Shown piece after piece: positions 19,646-30,781 of a stretch of DNA of 64,000 nt. Within the stretch, counting starts at the first letter, position 1. Every line of letters starts with the position of its first letter. Both the position numbers and the translations under genes were made by a program. Origin of the DNA: Ustulina deusta (Eukaryota > Ascomycota > Sordariomycetes > Xylariales > Xylariaceae); assembly GCA_023159155.1 (NCBI GenBank), contig JAJNNX010000022.1, forward strand, positions 558,001 through 622,000. Direction: 5' to 3'. Below the pieces are notes generated by a model. It did not search any database and was not told where the DNA came from. It worked only from the letters and a program-made list of their open reading frames with translations.

Positions 19646-22600
19646 ATGGCAAATGCACAGCTTATGGAGGAAGAATTGCAACAGAGCGTCGTTCTCTCTG
19701 AAGAAGATGCTGAGTTCGAAGAGGATGATGCTGTGCAGGATACTACAATGGCCGACAACAGTGTCTCTATCAATCCCGGCCTAGACCCTGGGCCATCAGT
19801 GCCCAGAGAAGGCCCTGATGATGGTGACGATGAAGATGATGAAGATGATGAAGACGGTGATGTCGCCATGGGAACACGTGATGACCTCCATCATCAAGTG
19901 CACCAGCAAGAAGTAGACCCGAATAACGATGAAGGTGACGAGTCAGAGAGCGATGAAGAAAGTTTACATGACGAAGACGCAGCCTTTGATATCGATGCCG
20001 AAGGTGAAGAGGATGAGGAGGAAGAAGTGGCCAGCTTTCAGCCGAAGTACGCCGGCGAGGACGGGGACTTCAGTGCAGAAGATGAGGAACAAGCTGAAGA
20101 CGTGGCGGAGGATGAGGAGGATGAGGAGGATGAGGAAGAAGATGAAGCCGAAGGAGTTGGCGCTGTGAAAATAAAACCAGGCGAAACTGACGACGAAGAC
20201 AGCGAGAGCGAGCCTTCTGATGGTTCTGATTCCGCCTTCAGTGATAGGGACTCTGGCGCGGAGTCAGATGATGCAGTTGAAAATGACGAGGATGAGGATG
20301 AGGATGACATAGACGAAGAGTTCGACGCCGTTGATCCCCCCCCTCTCGATAATGAAGATTCCGATCCTGATTCCGAAGCAGGCACTGCCAAGGAGAATAT
20401 GGATGCCGAAGGTGATGTGGCGATGAATGATAACGACGAAATTGAAGGAGACGTATCCCCTTCGTCTGCAAGGAGAGCTTCAGCACCTCAAATTGCTCGT
20501 GATCTGCTGCCTCCACAACGGGGCTCAAACAAGCCAGACTCGCACTCAATGTTTAACCAACTAGTGCTTGACGAAGATCCTATGGATGGCTCAAGAGTGC
20601 TAAGGAAGAGAAAAACATCTTCTGCGGAGGCAGAGGAGGATGCCATATCGCTACGGAAACGGCGCAGAAACACGCCCGATGGATCTGCTTATGACGATGC
20701 AACAAATGAACAGACTAATAGCGGCGAAACCTTAACTCGCCCACGCTCTGCACGATCACTTCGGCTAAAAGTTTCAAACTCGGTTTTACCGTGTTCAGTC
20801 GTCAAAAAGACACGTTCGAGCCTCATACTCAAGATGCGAGTGAATGCCACCGACCTTGGTCAGATTTTAACACGAAAACCAAAGTCCTCTAAGAAGCGCT
20901 CGGGAACCCGCAGGGCGACCTCGCAACCACCGCGAACGCAAACAATCCGAAGCTGTCCTCCTGTCGCTTCTACTGCTGATGCCCCGATCATGACACCTTT
21001 TTTCGCTTCCAGTTTTTCGCAGCCATTCTACTCGTTTTATGACAAGGAAACGGATGAGCTCAAAGGAAAGCCATATGGCGGCATCCTAACAGAGGAGCAA
21101 GCGGACACGACGAAAACTTTGCCTACAAAGGATGACCGAAGACGATTTGACGAGGCTAAGCAGAAAGCTGAAGAAGAATGGAGAAACCGGCTTCTTGCTA
21201 TGCAAGCCGAAACAGAAATGCCTGCCAAGAAGTCGAAGAAAGCATCTGGCCCTGTAAGTCAGATTGAGTGCATCGAATTTGGTGGTTGGGAGATCGACAC
21301 CTGGTATGCAGCACCTTATCCTGAAGAATATAGCCGCAATCGAGTGCTGTATATCTGCGAATTCTGCTTGAAGTATATGAATTCCGACTATGTCGCCTGG
21401 CGACATAAGCTTAAATGCCCTGCCAAGCATCCTCCTGGCGACGAAATCTACCGGCATGGCTCTATTTCATTTTTTGAAGTGGACGGTCGAAAGAATCCGG
21501 TCTATTGCCAGAATCTGTGTTTACTCGCCAAGCTTTTTCTAGGCTCTAAAACACTTTACTACGACGTTGAACCATTCCTGTTCTATGTATTGTGTGAGTA
21601 TGACGATCTTGGCTATCATTTCGTTGGGTATTTTTCGAAGGAGAAACGGGCAAGTAGCCAAAACAACGTCAGCTGCATATTGACATTGCCTATTCACCAA
21701 CGAAAGGGATACGGTCACCTACTTATTGACTTCTCCTATCTCCTAACCAGAGTCGAAGAAAAGTGCGGTTCGCCCGAGAAACCACTGTCAGATATGGGAC
21801 TGGTTTCGTATCGCAACTATTGGAGACTGGTACTCTGCAAGTATCTGATCGAGCATGTCCCCGAAGAGAAGGCGCAGAAGAGGGGCATCAGCATCAGGCA
21901 AATATCTGACGATACGGGCATGACACCTGATGATGTGGTCTCCGCACTCGAAGCGCTACGGTTCCTTGTGAGAGATCCTATTACTCACGTCTATGCATTC
22001 CGTGTAGATTTGCCTTTTTGCCATAAGGAAGTAACCAAGTGGAAAGCCAAGAACTACGTCAAACTTGACTCCCGATCGTTGACCTGGACACCCTACGTTA
22101 TGGGCCGAGGTAATGCAAACAACTTTGAGTTAGGGCCGTCCCTCAATACCATTGCTCCTCGTGAAGAGGATGAGGAAGCGAAACCTGCCGAGAATATCTC
22201 TGGCAGTGCCGTCGCAACAGATGACTTCGCAATGGCTAGCAGCATAACTCTGAAGGGGCCGTCAAGCGGCGAATCTGCTGTGCTCGAATCCACAGAACCC
22301 AATGACATTATATTTACGGAGGTCCCAACACGGGCAAAGAACAATGGTGTTGACAAAGAGAATGCCGATAGTCTTGACCCCTCCGAGCAAGACGACGGTC
22401 AGGCACGAACAGACAGTGTTGGTGATGAGGAATATGGCTGGCAGCGACAGTACGAAAATATCCCAGTCACCCGATTTCAAGTGTTCCCGCCGATTAGTAA
22501 ACGCCCCGGCATGTCTCGTGCTGGCTCCAGCATTTCAAGACCGGTAACATTACCACGTGCTTCTTCTACCATCCGGACGCCAGCGCAACCTCGACCTCGA

Positions 22601-23086
22601 CCTCGCGCGCGACGATCCACAGGTGGTAGTGTACGGAAGTCAACACAAAAAAAAACCAGCACAACCAAGCGGAAGACCGGGGGCACTGGAAGAGGCCCTG
22701 GGCGATGGCCCAAAGGAACGAAAAAGAGCGACTATGGTAATGCGGATAGTGGCCCTGGTCTGCCTCCTGCTTGGATTGAGAAGCAAAAGCAAAAGCTAGT
22801 GTCAGTAACTGTCACCGATCCGGATGAAGAAAATGAGATGCACGACACAGTCCAAGTGCAGGTCAACGAGACCAAGGTTCAGAAAGGCAAACAGGTGGAG
22901 ACGATATCAGCCAGGTTCGAAGTCAAAGGTAGTGAGGCACATAATGAAAGTGCTATTCAGTCAAGTGCTTCCAGTACGAATGGGGCCACGGCCAATGGGA
23001 GATTCGACGGCCCGGCTGGCGGCGAAGACAATACAATATATCAAGCCGAGTACGAAGACGTAGATGCCCCGGGCGAAGAAGAATGA
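19646..23086 (+). CDS. SAS3: MYST-family histone acetyltransferase, Sas3-like
   Basis: Intronless, 1146 residues from ATG 19646. The frame is open further upstream but only with non-ATG codons. Residues about 20-300 are extremely acidic (long Asp/Glu runs). The MYST domain spans about 545-820. It opens with GGWEIDTWYAAPYP, followed by a C2HC zinc finger (YICEFCLKYMNSDY..WRHKLKC). The catalytic cysteine is in NNVSCILTLP, the acetyl-CoA loop is QRKGYGHLLIDF, and the catalytic glutamate is in SPEKPLSD. An AT-hook-like basic region (about 985-1030, PRPRARRS..GRGPGRWPKGTKK) and an acidic tail follow. In yeast Sas3 is the catalytic subunit of NuA3 and acetylates H3K14 and H3K23. No PHD finger is seen, so animal MOZ-like architecture is excluded. 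Esa1 and Sas2 are less likely because there is no chromodomain and the protein is large. Confidence 0.9.
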   Translation: MANAQLMEEELQQSVVLSEEDAEFEEDDAVQDTTMADNSVSINPGLDPGPSVPREGPDDGDDEDDEDDEDGDVAMGTRDDLHHQVHQQEVDPNNDEGDESESDEESLHDEDAAFDIDAEGEEDEEEEVASFQPKYAGEDGDFSAEDEEQAEDVAEDEEDEEDEEEDEAEGVGAVKIKPGETDDEDSESEPSDGSDSAFSDRDSGAESDDAVENDEDEDEDDIDEEFDAVDPPPLDNEDSDPDSEAGTAKENMDAEGDVAMNDNDEIEGDVSPSSARRASAPQIARDLLPPQRGSNKPDSHSMFNQLVLDEDPMDGSRVLRKRKTSSAEAEEDAISLRKRRRNTPDGSAYDDATNEQTNSGETLTRPRSARSLRLKVSNSVLPCSVVKKTRSSLILKMRVNATDLGQILTRKPKSSKKRSGTRRATSQPPRTQTIRSCPPVASTADAPIMTPFFASSFSQPFYSFYDKETDELKGKPYGGILTEEQADTTKTLPTKDDRRRFDEAKQKAEEEWRNRLLAMQAETEMPAKKSKKASGPVSQIECIEFGGWEIDTWYAAPYPEEYSRNRVLYICEFCLKYMNSDYVAWRHKLKCPAKHPPGDEIYRHGSISFFEVDGRKNPVYCQNLCLLAKLFLGSKTLYYDVEPFLFYVLCEYDDLGYHFVGYFSKEKRASSQNNVSCILTLPIHQRKGYGHLLIDFSYLLTRVEEKCGSPEKPLSDMGLVSYRNYWRLVLCKYLIEHVPEEKAQKRGISIRQISDDTGMTPDDVVSALEALRFLVRDPITHVYAFRVDLPFCHKEVTKWKAKNYVKLDSRSLTWTPYVMGRGNANNFELGPSLNTIAPREEDEEAKPAENISGSAVATDDFAMASSITLKGPSSGESAVLESTEPNDIIFTEVPTRAKNNGVDKENADSLDPSEQDDGQARTDSVGDEEYGWQRQYENIPVTRFQVFPPISKRPGMSRAGSSISRPVTLPRASSTIRTPAQPRPRPRARRSTGGSVRKSTQKKTSTTKRKTGGTGRGPGRWPKGTKKSDYGNADSGPGLPPAWIEKQKQKLVSVTVTDPDEENEMHDTVQVQVNETKVQKGKQVETISARFEVKGSEAHNESAIQSSASSTNGATANGRFDGPAGGEDNTIYQAEYEDVDAPGEEE

Positions 23087-23742
23087 TGATAGCACATATT
23101 GTGCCCTGATTTGTAGACCATGTATACTACTCAGGCGGATACCGAGGCGTACGGGGGCGTAGAAAGTGACGGTCATGGAACCTCTGGTGTGCTCTCAGGA
23201 GCCTCGGCGTTAGGGGACCGCTGGCGATTACCGGAGATACCTAGAGCAAATCCGATTGCACACTGCTTTCGGAACGATGCTGTACCGATAGGTAGTTGAT
23301 TTTACGATACTTCCACTAGTAGTACATGTCAAGTGCGCGCAATTAGGATTGGTGAATACTTACTTATGCGAATGGTGGCCCTCTTACCTATTGGAGCTGG
23401 TGCACTTTGACAGCTAAAACGTACCTATCTAGAATAGGCGCCTACCCTTGGCACCTAGCCTCTAGGTGAGCAGGAAAGGGGGCACCCTCTCGCAATGTTG
23501 GAGACTTGGGTGCTCCTGGGCCCCCTGTTTCAGCCTTGCAGAGCGCTAAAAACAGTGCAGACCGACTTACGCTTCCGTGTCCTCTCCAACAATACTTATT
23601 TATCACAATCGACAGCCTCAAGTGATCCACAGTCGGAACCCATTGCGTTCGACTGTCTTCATCCGTGGATTTGCGCCTATAGATTCACTATGACCGTGCT
23701 CTCTAATCTCTAAATCGAGGTGGTAGGACGTAAAAGGGCGGT
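23087..23742. other. spacer between tandem genes
   Basis: This is the 3' region of the acetyltransferase and the promoter of the glutaminyl cyclase gene. Several TACCTA/TAGGTA motifs lie between 23280 and 23470. No gene or RNA is recognised. Confidence 0.45.
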
Positions 23743-25019
23743 ATGGCGCGTTTTTGGCCCCGGCCATCACAAACCGTCCAGTTCACAGCCGCGCATGTAA
23801 TCATGCTTCTAGCGCGTATTTCACTGCTCCTGCAGCCGCTCTTACTATTGCCATGGCTTGCATCGCCTGCTTTCGCCTACACTGCGCTCTCAGACCATTT
23901 TCTGCAACTCGTACCATCTGGCGGCGACGACTTCGACATTGATAGCGGCAAGCTGCTAGCACCGATACTAATTCCGCGGGTACCTGGAACGCCGGGCCAG
24001 GCCGCTGCGCAGGAGCACTTCGTCAACTTTTTCCGCAACGAGCTCCCGAGCTGGAGTATCGAGTGGTTCAACTCGACGGGGAAGACGCCGGTAACCGGGG
24101 ATCGCGAAATTCCATTTCAAAATTTGCTGTTTAAGCGCGAGCCGCCCTGGGTCAAGGAGGGACAGAGTAATCTCCTCACACTCGTTGCCCATTATGACAG
24201 CAAAATCACGCCTGACGGCTTCATCGGAGCTACAGATAGCGCAGTGCCGTGCGCGATCCTGATGCATGTAGCGCGCATCATCGACCCTTTTGTTACGCAG
24301 ATGCATGATGAGATGAGTGCACTGGGTGAAGGAGGTACTGTTCCCATGGATATGGGGGTCCAGATCCTGTTGCTAGATGGAGAGGAAGCATTTTTGCAGT
24401 GGACGGCAACCGACTCGCTTTATGGAGCTAGGTATGACCTACATCGTCTTACAATTATCATTCCCCTCGACTCCTCCCCAACGAATTCGGGGTGTCAGGC
24501 AACATAATATTGACTAACCGCGCACGCAGAGCTCTGGCTGAGCATTGGGAAACTTCCTACCACCCAGCTAATTCATTCTACAAGAACCCTCTAGACCAAA
24601 TCAGCATGTTCGTGCTCTTGGACCTTCTCGGATCTGCCAACCCTAGTGTGAGGTCCCCTTTCCTGCCAACACACTGGGCGTACCGTGCCATGGCCACCAT
24701 TGAGCAACGCATGCGGCAACTCAACCTCCTCGAGTCTAGCCCAAACGGGCCATTTTTGCCCGATGTCGAGAAGGAAATCTCGAGGTTTGGCCGCGGTATG
24801 GTTGAAGACGACCATATCCCCTTTATGCGCCGTGGTGTACCGATACTGCATGTAATCGCGACACCATTTCCGTCTGTCTGGCATACAATAAACGACGATG
24901 GTGCACATCTCGATATGCCCACCGTCCGCGATTGGGCGCGCATCGTAACCGCATTTACTCTAGAGTGGCTGGACATGATGGAGGTCGAGCCGAAGGACGA
25001 GGCCCCCAGGAGGGCATAA
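23743..25019 (+). CDS. glutaminyl-peptide cyclotransferase, secreted or ER lumenal
   Basis: A zinc enzyme of the M28 aminopeptidase fold that converts N-terminal glutamine to pyroglutamate on secreted peptides. Exons are 23743-24431 and 24530-25019, joined LYGAR-ALAEHWE, giving 392 residues. The intron has a TGACTAAC branch site. Metal and catalytic residues are in AHYDSK (about 149), GATDSAVPCA (about 166), LLDGEEAF (about 211) and HTINDDGAHLD (about 347). A hydrophobic stretch MLLARISLLLQPLLLLPWLA begins at the internal ATG 23803 and looks like a signal peptide. Starting there gives 372 residues and a more orthodox signal, so the true start may be 23803. Confidence 0.88.
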
Positions 25020-26965
25020 TTACGTGTTTCAGTTTTGTTCATGTTCGTGTTTCGAATTTGGCGATCCTGAGCGAGAGTCCCATACGATATGAAAATCGGC
25101 GTTTAGGTCAATTAAAGGAAATCTATTCACATGCTTCCGTTGCGAGATTTCAGATCCTTTTTTTGTTGATGAAAGGAAACAACCTACGATGTCCCTCCCG
25201 TTTATTTTGCTATGGCCGTATTCCAGACAATAGGAGGGTGGGAGGCCATGATGACTTTCCAATCGCATGTGAAACAAGGTCAATGCTCTCTTTCCCCAAC
25301 CTTCTCGGCCATCGTCGGTTAAGCTGCTTGTCACGCTGTAAATTTCACCGACGAGAAAGTATACGTGGAGCCACTAGGCTGGCGATGTATGTCCTACAAC
25401 ACATGCGACGGTGATATCTGAGATTGCAGCTGTGTTCGGAGATCTAGAAGATATAACCCGACTCCATGACTACATTTTACATGTTCTAGGTTAGGTGGAT
25501 TGAGCATCTGAGTCAGGCCTCTCGTCCACCTGTTACTCTTTATACCCAGTCTTATAGCCTTTCACCTACCTCATTAGGGTAGGCTATTATTCACGCAAAG
25601 GATATCCAGTTATTGCCCCGAGAGCCTACCTACCAACGTTACGTAGAGGCAGTTTTTAATTCTCAAGAAACACAGCATGAGAATTTTCTACAGTGTTGTA
25701 TATCTAGTATCTACCTAAGTACAAGTAGCTGCTACTAGTAGTATTCTAAGTTTAGGTGGGTATTGTCAGATGCTTTGCGCTTGCGCGTCGTTGGAAGGCT
25801 TTGGCCACTTGTAAGACTGATAAATCTTGGCTTTGGTCTGAGCCCATCAAACTCCGAGCCGCCAGGTATTTCCTCTGAAAGCGAAAGTGGCAAAGTATAA
25901 CTACATATGCCTCCAGTCTTATGTGTAGGTACCTGCGTACGCATACTCAGTACCTAACCTACCTACCTAAGGTAGATAACCAATAGGTATATATACACCT
26001 TGCGCACCTAGGCGGTAGTACCTCGACTGGGTAATTACCTACCTCCCAAGCAGTATCCCGTACTACGCATGGTATTATTGCCCGGCAAACAGAGACATTT
26101 TGCGTCGCCTTCCGTCACCTGTGCCAAGCGTGTTGTGGCACTCCTTTATTCGCTACCTACCTGCCTACCTGTCTACCTAGACCTACCTCGAATCAACGCC
26201 TCCTTGACCCCGCCGTCTACGTCTCAAAAGACCATACCCTATATACCCCCATCACCCGAGAGGTCGACAGTTGGTTTGGGTGTAGGTTAGGTATTGTATG
26301 TGTCTTACTCGATATTCCAAGCTAGCCTAACTCTGCAGGGAAATTAGCGAGCCAAGGCAACTGCCTAAGTACCTACAGGCTACGCTAGCAACAAACAGTG
26401 AGCCGCGCTATTCCAAATTTGCCGCCAAATCCACGTGCCAAGCCCAGCATTACGTTGTGGTGGTCGCTCTCGGTCCCTACTGTACACTGGACTCGCTATC
26501 AGCAGATAGCTTGGCACTCGGCTGTCTCCCCTCCCAACCTCATCACCATCATTCATTCGATTCATTTCTTCGTTCATTCGCTCGACTTCGTGAAGTCGAC
26601 ACGTCCCTATCAATCCCATCACCTTCCGTCTTCGCTCTCGACCGGAACCCACGTCGTGTCGCGTTCAGCCCGCCCAGTAATTCCCTCCTGCGGTTTCGCC
26701 TAAAGAGTTCTGTCCCGATCCCATCCCATCTAATCCAGTCCAGTCCAATTCAACCATCGCCTGATCGCCACTGCGCCCGACCTCCTCCCCAACCACGGTC
26801 CTAATCCACCCCAGTGGATTGCGCATCCATCGCGCCAGCCTACGGATTTCCCGACCATCGTATTCACATCTTCCTCCGAGTCTACGCCCAACGAGGGTGC
26901 CATCGTGCAGCTGCCAGTTCTCTGTCTTCCCCTTTTCGCCGTCTTCCGCACACAACGCCGGCAAG
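25020..26965. other. long spacer with dense TACCTACC motifs; epsin promoter and leader
   Basis: Nearly 2 kb without a credible gene. Between 25480 and 26370 the TACCTA/TAGGTA motif recurs many times (for example 25950-25978 and 26150-26190). From about 26450 to 26965 the sequence is strongly pyrimidine-rich, typical of a long 5' leader in a highly expressed fungal gene. The short frames here are mutually overlapping. Confidence 0.5.
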
Positions 26966-28841
26966 ATGTCGAAGGTAATGAGAAGCGTCAAAAATGTCAC
27001 CAAGGGGTATTCCAGTGTCCAGGTCAAGGTTCGCGAAGGTTCGTTCGCCCGCGCACTTTGCGATCGCCTATAAGAACCGAAGCCGTGTGTGCTAACGGTA
27101 TATTTCCTTCAGCAACAAGTAATGACCCATGGGGTCCAACCGGTACTCAAATGAGCGAGCTTGCTCAAATGACGTACAATTCGTATGTCACCATACCGCC
27201 GTGCACCCAGTAGCCAATTCGATTCGTCTAACCATTTCACAGATCAACCGAGTTCTACGACATAGTGGATATGCTCGACAAGCGACTAAATGACAAGGGC
27301 AAGAACTGGAGACACGTTCTGAAGGCCCTGAAGGTTCTCGATTACTGTTTGCACGAGGGCTCGGAACTAGTTGTGACATGGGTCCGAAAAAACATTTTTA
27401 TCGTCAAGACACTGCGCGAGTTCGTCTATATCGATGAAGAAGGCCGAGACGTGGGCCAGAATGGTGCGTCTTCTTCGCTCCAAACCCAATGTGTTGCACA
27501 CTAACGGCTGCAGTTCGTGTTGCGGCAAAGGAGCTTACAGCCTTGATTCTCGACGAAGAAAGACTGCGCGCCGAGCGAAGCGATAGGAAAACATGGAAGT
27601 CTCGAGTCACCGGCATCGAGGACTTCGCCCCGGCCACCGTTCCTGGGGGCAGCCAGCGACAGCAGCGTCCCGCCCAGCGATACAACAACGATGAGGAGGA
27701 CGCCGAGTACAAACTAGCAATTGAGGCGAGCAAATACCAAGAAGAGGAAGACAGGAGGAAGCGTGAAGGCCGTCAAGGCGGTGCTGCCGAAGACGATGAC
27801 GATCTCGCAAAAGCGATCAAGCTTAGCAGAGAGGAAGACGAGCGTCGGAAACGGGAACGGGAAGAAAGTAACGCTTCGTCATTTTTCGGCCTCGGCGATC
27901 CTGCACCGAGTTCCCAGCCTCAACCTACTGGTGTGAATATGGGCTACCAGCAGGGTAATAATGTCGATTGGCTCGGAAACCCAATTGACCAAAATCAATT
28001 CGTGCAGCCGCAGCAGACGGGGTTTGTTAACAACGCTTATACCGGATACCCTAATAACAATGGCTACTCGAACGGCTTTGGACAGCAACCGGCCAGCATC
28101 TATGATCCTTACAGCCAGCAAAACCAGTCGCAACCCTTCCAGATGCAGCCAACCGGATACAATCCCTACGCGCAACAAACGTCGTTTCAACCGCAACCGA
28201 CTTCATCTCCCGAACCGGTTGCCCAACCGGGGAGCAATAACCCTTGGGCAAGCAATAACAACACTCACCTCGGTGTCCAGTCGCCTATACAGCCGATGCA
28301 GACCGGCTCGAACAATCCATTTGCTTCGAACTTTGCGCGACCAAGTACCGCCAAAGCTCCATCCATGCCAACTCTCAATACCCTCCAGAGTCTCCCCGAA
28401 CAGAAGACATTGCAAACATATACACCACCACCCCAGCCTACATTCCAGTCTCCTATACAGCAGCAGCAGCAGCAATCTCAGCGGCCCATGAACGAACATG
28501 AGCAAAGACTCAATGCTCTCCTAGCCAGTGGCGAGGGAATGGACACCTTTGGAAATACTGGCGATCTGCGAATTCCAGCTCAGCACACGGCGCCTGGTAC
28601 GTTTGTGAACTCAGCCGGTTCTGGTGTGCAGAAACTTACGGCCGAGGCTACCGGTAACAACCCTTTCTTAAGGACACAATACACAGGAATGCCTCACATA
28701 TCATACGGCCAGCAACAAATGCCGGCCGCTACCGGGCCTGCGATGATGGGTATGAACGGTTACGGTGGTGGGAATAATCCGTTCGCTGCTCGCCCACAGC
28801 AACAACACAATCAACAGGGACAAGACCTGATACAATTTTAG
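26966..28841 (+). CDS. ENT1: epsin (ENTH-domain endocytic adaptor)
   Basis: Binds phosphoinositides, ubiquitinated cargo, EH-domain proteins and clathrin during endocytosis. Four exons (26966-27038, 27113-27182, 27243-27463, 27514-28841) give 563 residues. The ENTH domain covers about 10-145 (SNDPWGPTGTQMSELAQMTY, STEFYDIVDMLDKRL, GKNWRHVLKALKVLDYCLHEG). Two ubiquitin-interacting motifs follow at about 186 (YKLAIEASKYQEEE) and 218 (DLAKAIKLSREEDER). A Gln/Asn/Pro-rich tail carries three NPF motifs for EH domains (NNPFASN, NNPFLRT, NNPFAAR) and repeated QPTG units. The last residues DLIQF resemble a C-terminal clathrin box (compare DLIDL/DLIQL types). Fungi often have a single epsin of this kind, so the Ent1/Ent2 distinction is not meaningful. 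Confidence 0.93.
28457..28474. repeat. CAG repeat encoding polyglutamine
   Basis: Five or six CAG/CAA units in the epsin tail encode a glutamine run. A simple-sequence expansion in a disordered region. Confidence 0.75.
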
Positions 28842-30031
28842 ACTTCTTATGCCCACGCAAATGGGCGTTAGGTGTCGTTAATTTCTGCCCCGTAGTTGGC
28901 ACCTCGCTAGGCCTTCGCTTGAGGGTAACGAGTCGAGCCCATACTGGATCTCTACCGACCCTATACTTTCTACTTCTGTTTTCGTGGCGGGTTTGTCAAA
29001 GGGGGGGAGTCAGTCCTTATGGCGAACCGTTATTTGGGGTGCCTTATTTTGAATCGATACCTACCTGGAATGAGTAGGTGCCTCATTAGTAGAAGAGAAA
29101 CTGAATCCGGAGAGGCAGCATGGGGGTGAGAGAAGAGAAATAGTGGCGTGTACGGACAGAGGATGCGGAGTTGTACAGTAGGGCAGCGCGATACCAATCT
29201 ACAACTACACTGCGGGGATTGCCTCGTCGCCAGCTTTGTTCCGCTTTGTAGAAACCCGCGCGCGTGGAACGAAAAAGTGAGACGGAGGAAAGATTCACTG
29301 CACAGGGCAAAATTTTCGCTTTTTTTTTTATACCATTGAGTACGCTCAATGGTTGATTGCTAGTTTTCATGTTATTCACACAACGATTGTGGTTAGCCAG
29401 GTAGACACTATCTACACTAGATAACCCAGATGGGAGGAGGTTGTGGTGTTTAGACATGGCGGAAGCTTTATTCTAGCTCCTGTTTGGATTATAGTATTAG
29501 TATACGCAAAAAAGGGGTGGTGTATATACAACGTTGAAAGTGCATCATCAATCATTGTCGTCGTTTTTCCTATTTTGCCCTCTCGCCCCCTCGCTGGTTT
29601 CTCCTGCTAGTCCCTTTTGTGTTATGGCTAGCTGGGCAGAGGATTCTTCCTCCTCGGGCGCGGTGATGTCGTTCAGTAAAGGTGGGTGTCGATGCTCCCC
29701 ACGTCGGTTTCGCCACGCGACTGAACGAAGGGACTTTCTCCTCGAGTATTTCGACAAACCCTCTACTCGCGAAGCTGGCTTGGTTTGGCGCAACTTCATC
29801 GGCATGCACTGTTCCGTGTAGAGACGAGGAATTATCTGGGTGGCATTTACGGGCCAGTGGTCCATTCATCTCTTCTACGCCTCTCGTTCGTTTCTTTTTC
29901 TCGACCTGCCTCTTGGGTGCTCGAGATCTAGTGTCCTATTGAGATTGAACTCGATAATGCTTTGCGAAGACCACAAGTCGGGAGGAGCTTCTGGTTTACT
30001 GCTCGTTTCACTTCAGGGTAGTAGTCCCTGG
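28842..30031. other. spacer between convergent epsin and centrin-like genes
   Basis: The 3' regions of two convergent genes. Frames at 29086-29457 (minus) and 29534-29942 (both strands) overlap each other and show no domain. No RNA gene is recognised. Confidence 0.45.
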
Positions 30032-30781
30032 TCACCTATCGAGGAAGATGCCGACAAATTCTTCGCGACTTACGCCGCCTTTACCCTCGACGTCGAATTG
30101 CTCGATCATGCTGTGAATCTCATTCTCTGGCACGTCTTCGTTCAGCTCCTTGACGACGGTGCGCAAGTCGTCTACTGTAATCATGCCTTTAGTGCCCTTG
30201 TCGAACAGCACAAACGTCTTAAGCAGCTCCTCGCGCGGGTCCCGCGCAGCAATGTACTTGGCGGCGATGCTCTGGAACCCTTCACGCGACAGCCTCAAGT
30301 CGACAACGCTAGGTGAGGTGGCTGGTGGGGGTTGCCCAGGCATAGACGGCAGTGGTGTCCAATTGGGTTTGGGGTGAGCTGTTGACTTGAAAGCTGTGAT
30401 CAGATCTGGACGCGACAAGTTGCTGAAGCCGAGCGCCTGGAGCGCGTAGCGGAACTCGGAGAAGTCGAGCTGGTCGTCTTTGTTCATGTCGAAAAGATGG
30501 AACTACACGAGCCGAGGGTAGTTAGTTTTCTGTTCCCATCGCTCGTGTCCCGTAATGATGTATGCTTGAGGGCTCTGGCCACTTACACAATCGTTGATCT
30601 CGCTTCTATGCTCGTCGCTGATTTGATCCCACGGGTCCGCGTGTTCGGGGTTCCGCACTGCTCCCGTAAAGCGCGTGCTTGACCGCGAAGGTCCCGCGCG
30701 TATCGATGCACCGTGCATACCTACTCCAGCATAGTCGTTCATACTCGCACCAGCATAGTTGTTCATCCCTGATGCCATCAT
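30032..30781 (-). CDS. centrin-like EF-hand calcium-binding protein (Cdc31 type)
   Basis: Two exons (30781-30587 and 30502-30032) join as EINDC-FHLFDMN, giving 221 residues. An N-terminal disordered region with a short repeat (MNNYAGASMNDYAGVGM) precedes the EF-hand core. EF1 is canonical (DMNKDDQLDFSE, residues 70-81). EF3 (DKGTKGMITVDD) and EF4 (DVEGKGGVSREE) are recognisable. The second hand is not canonical: a proline-rich insert (HPKPNWTPLPSMPGQPPPA) sits where its loop would be. EELLKTFVLFDKGTKGMIT and NEIHSMIEQFD are typical centrin text. Centrins act at spindle pole bodies, in mRNA-export complexes at the nuclear pore and in DNA repair. Which role applies here is unknown. Confidence 0.82.

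Noticed and set aside
19929..20391. Lys/Met- and Ser-rich frames overlapping the acidic start of the acetyltransferase
   Set aside because: They are shifted or antisense readings of GAT/GAA-rich coding DNA with no independent support.
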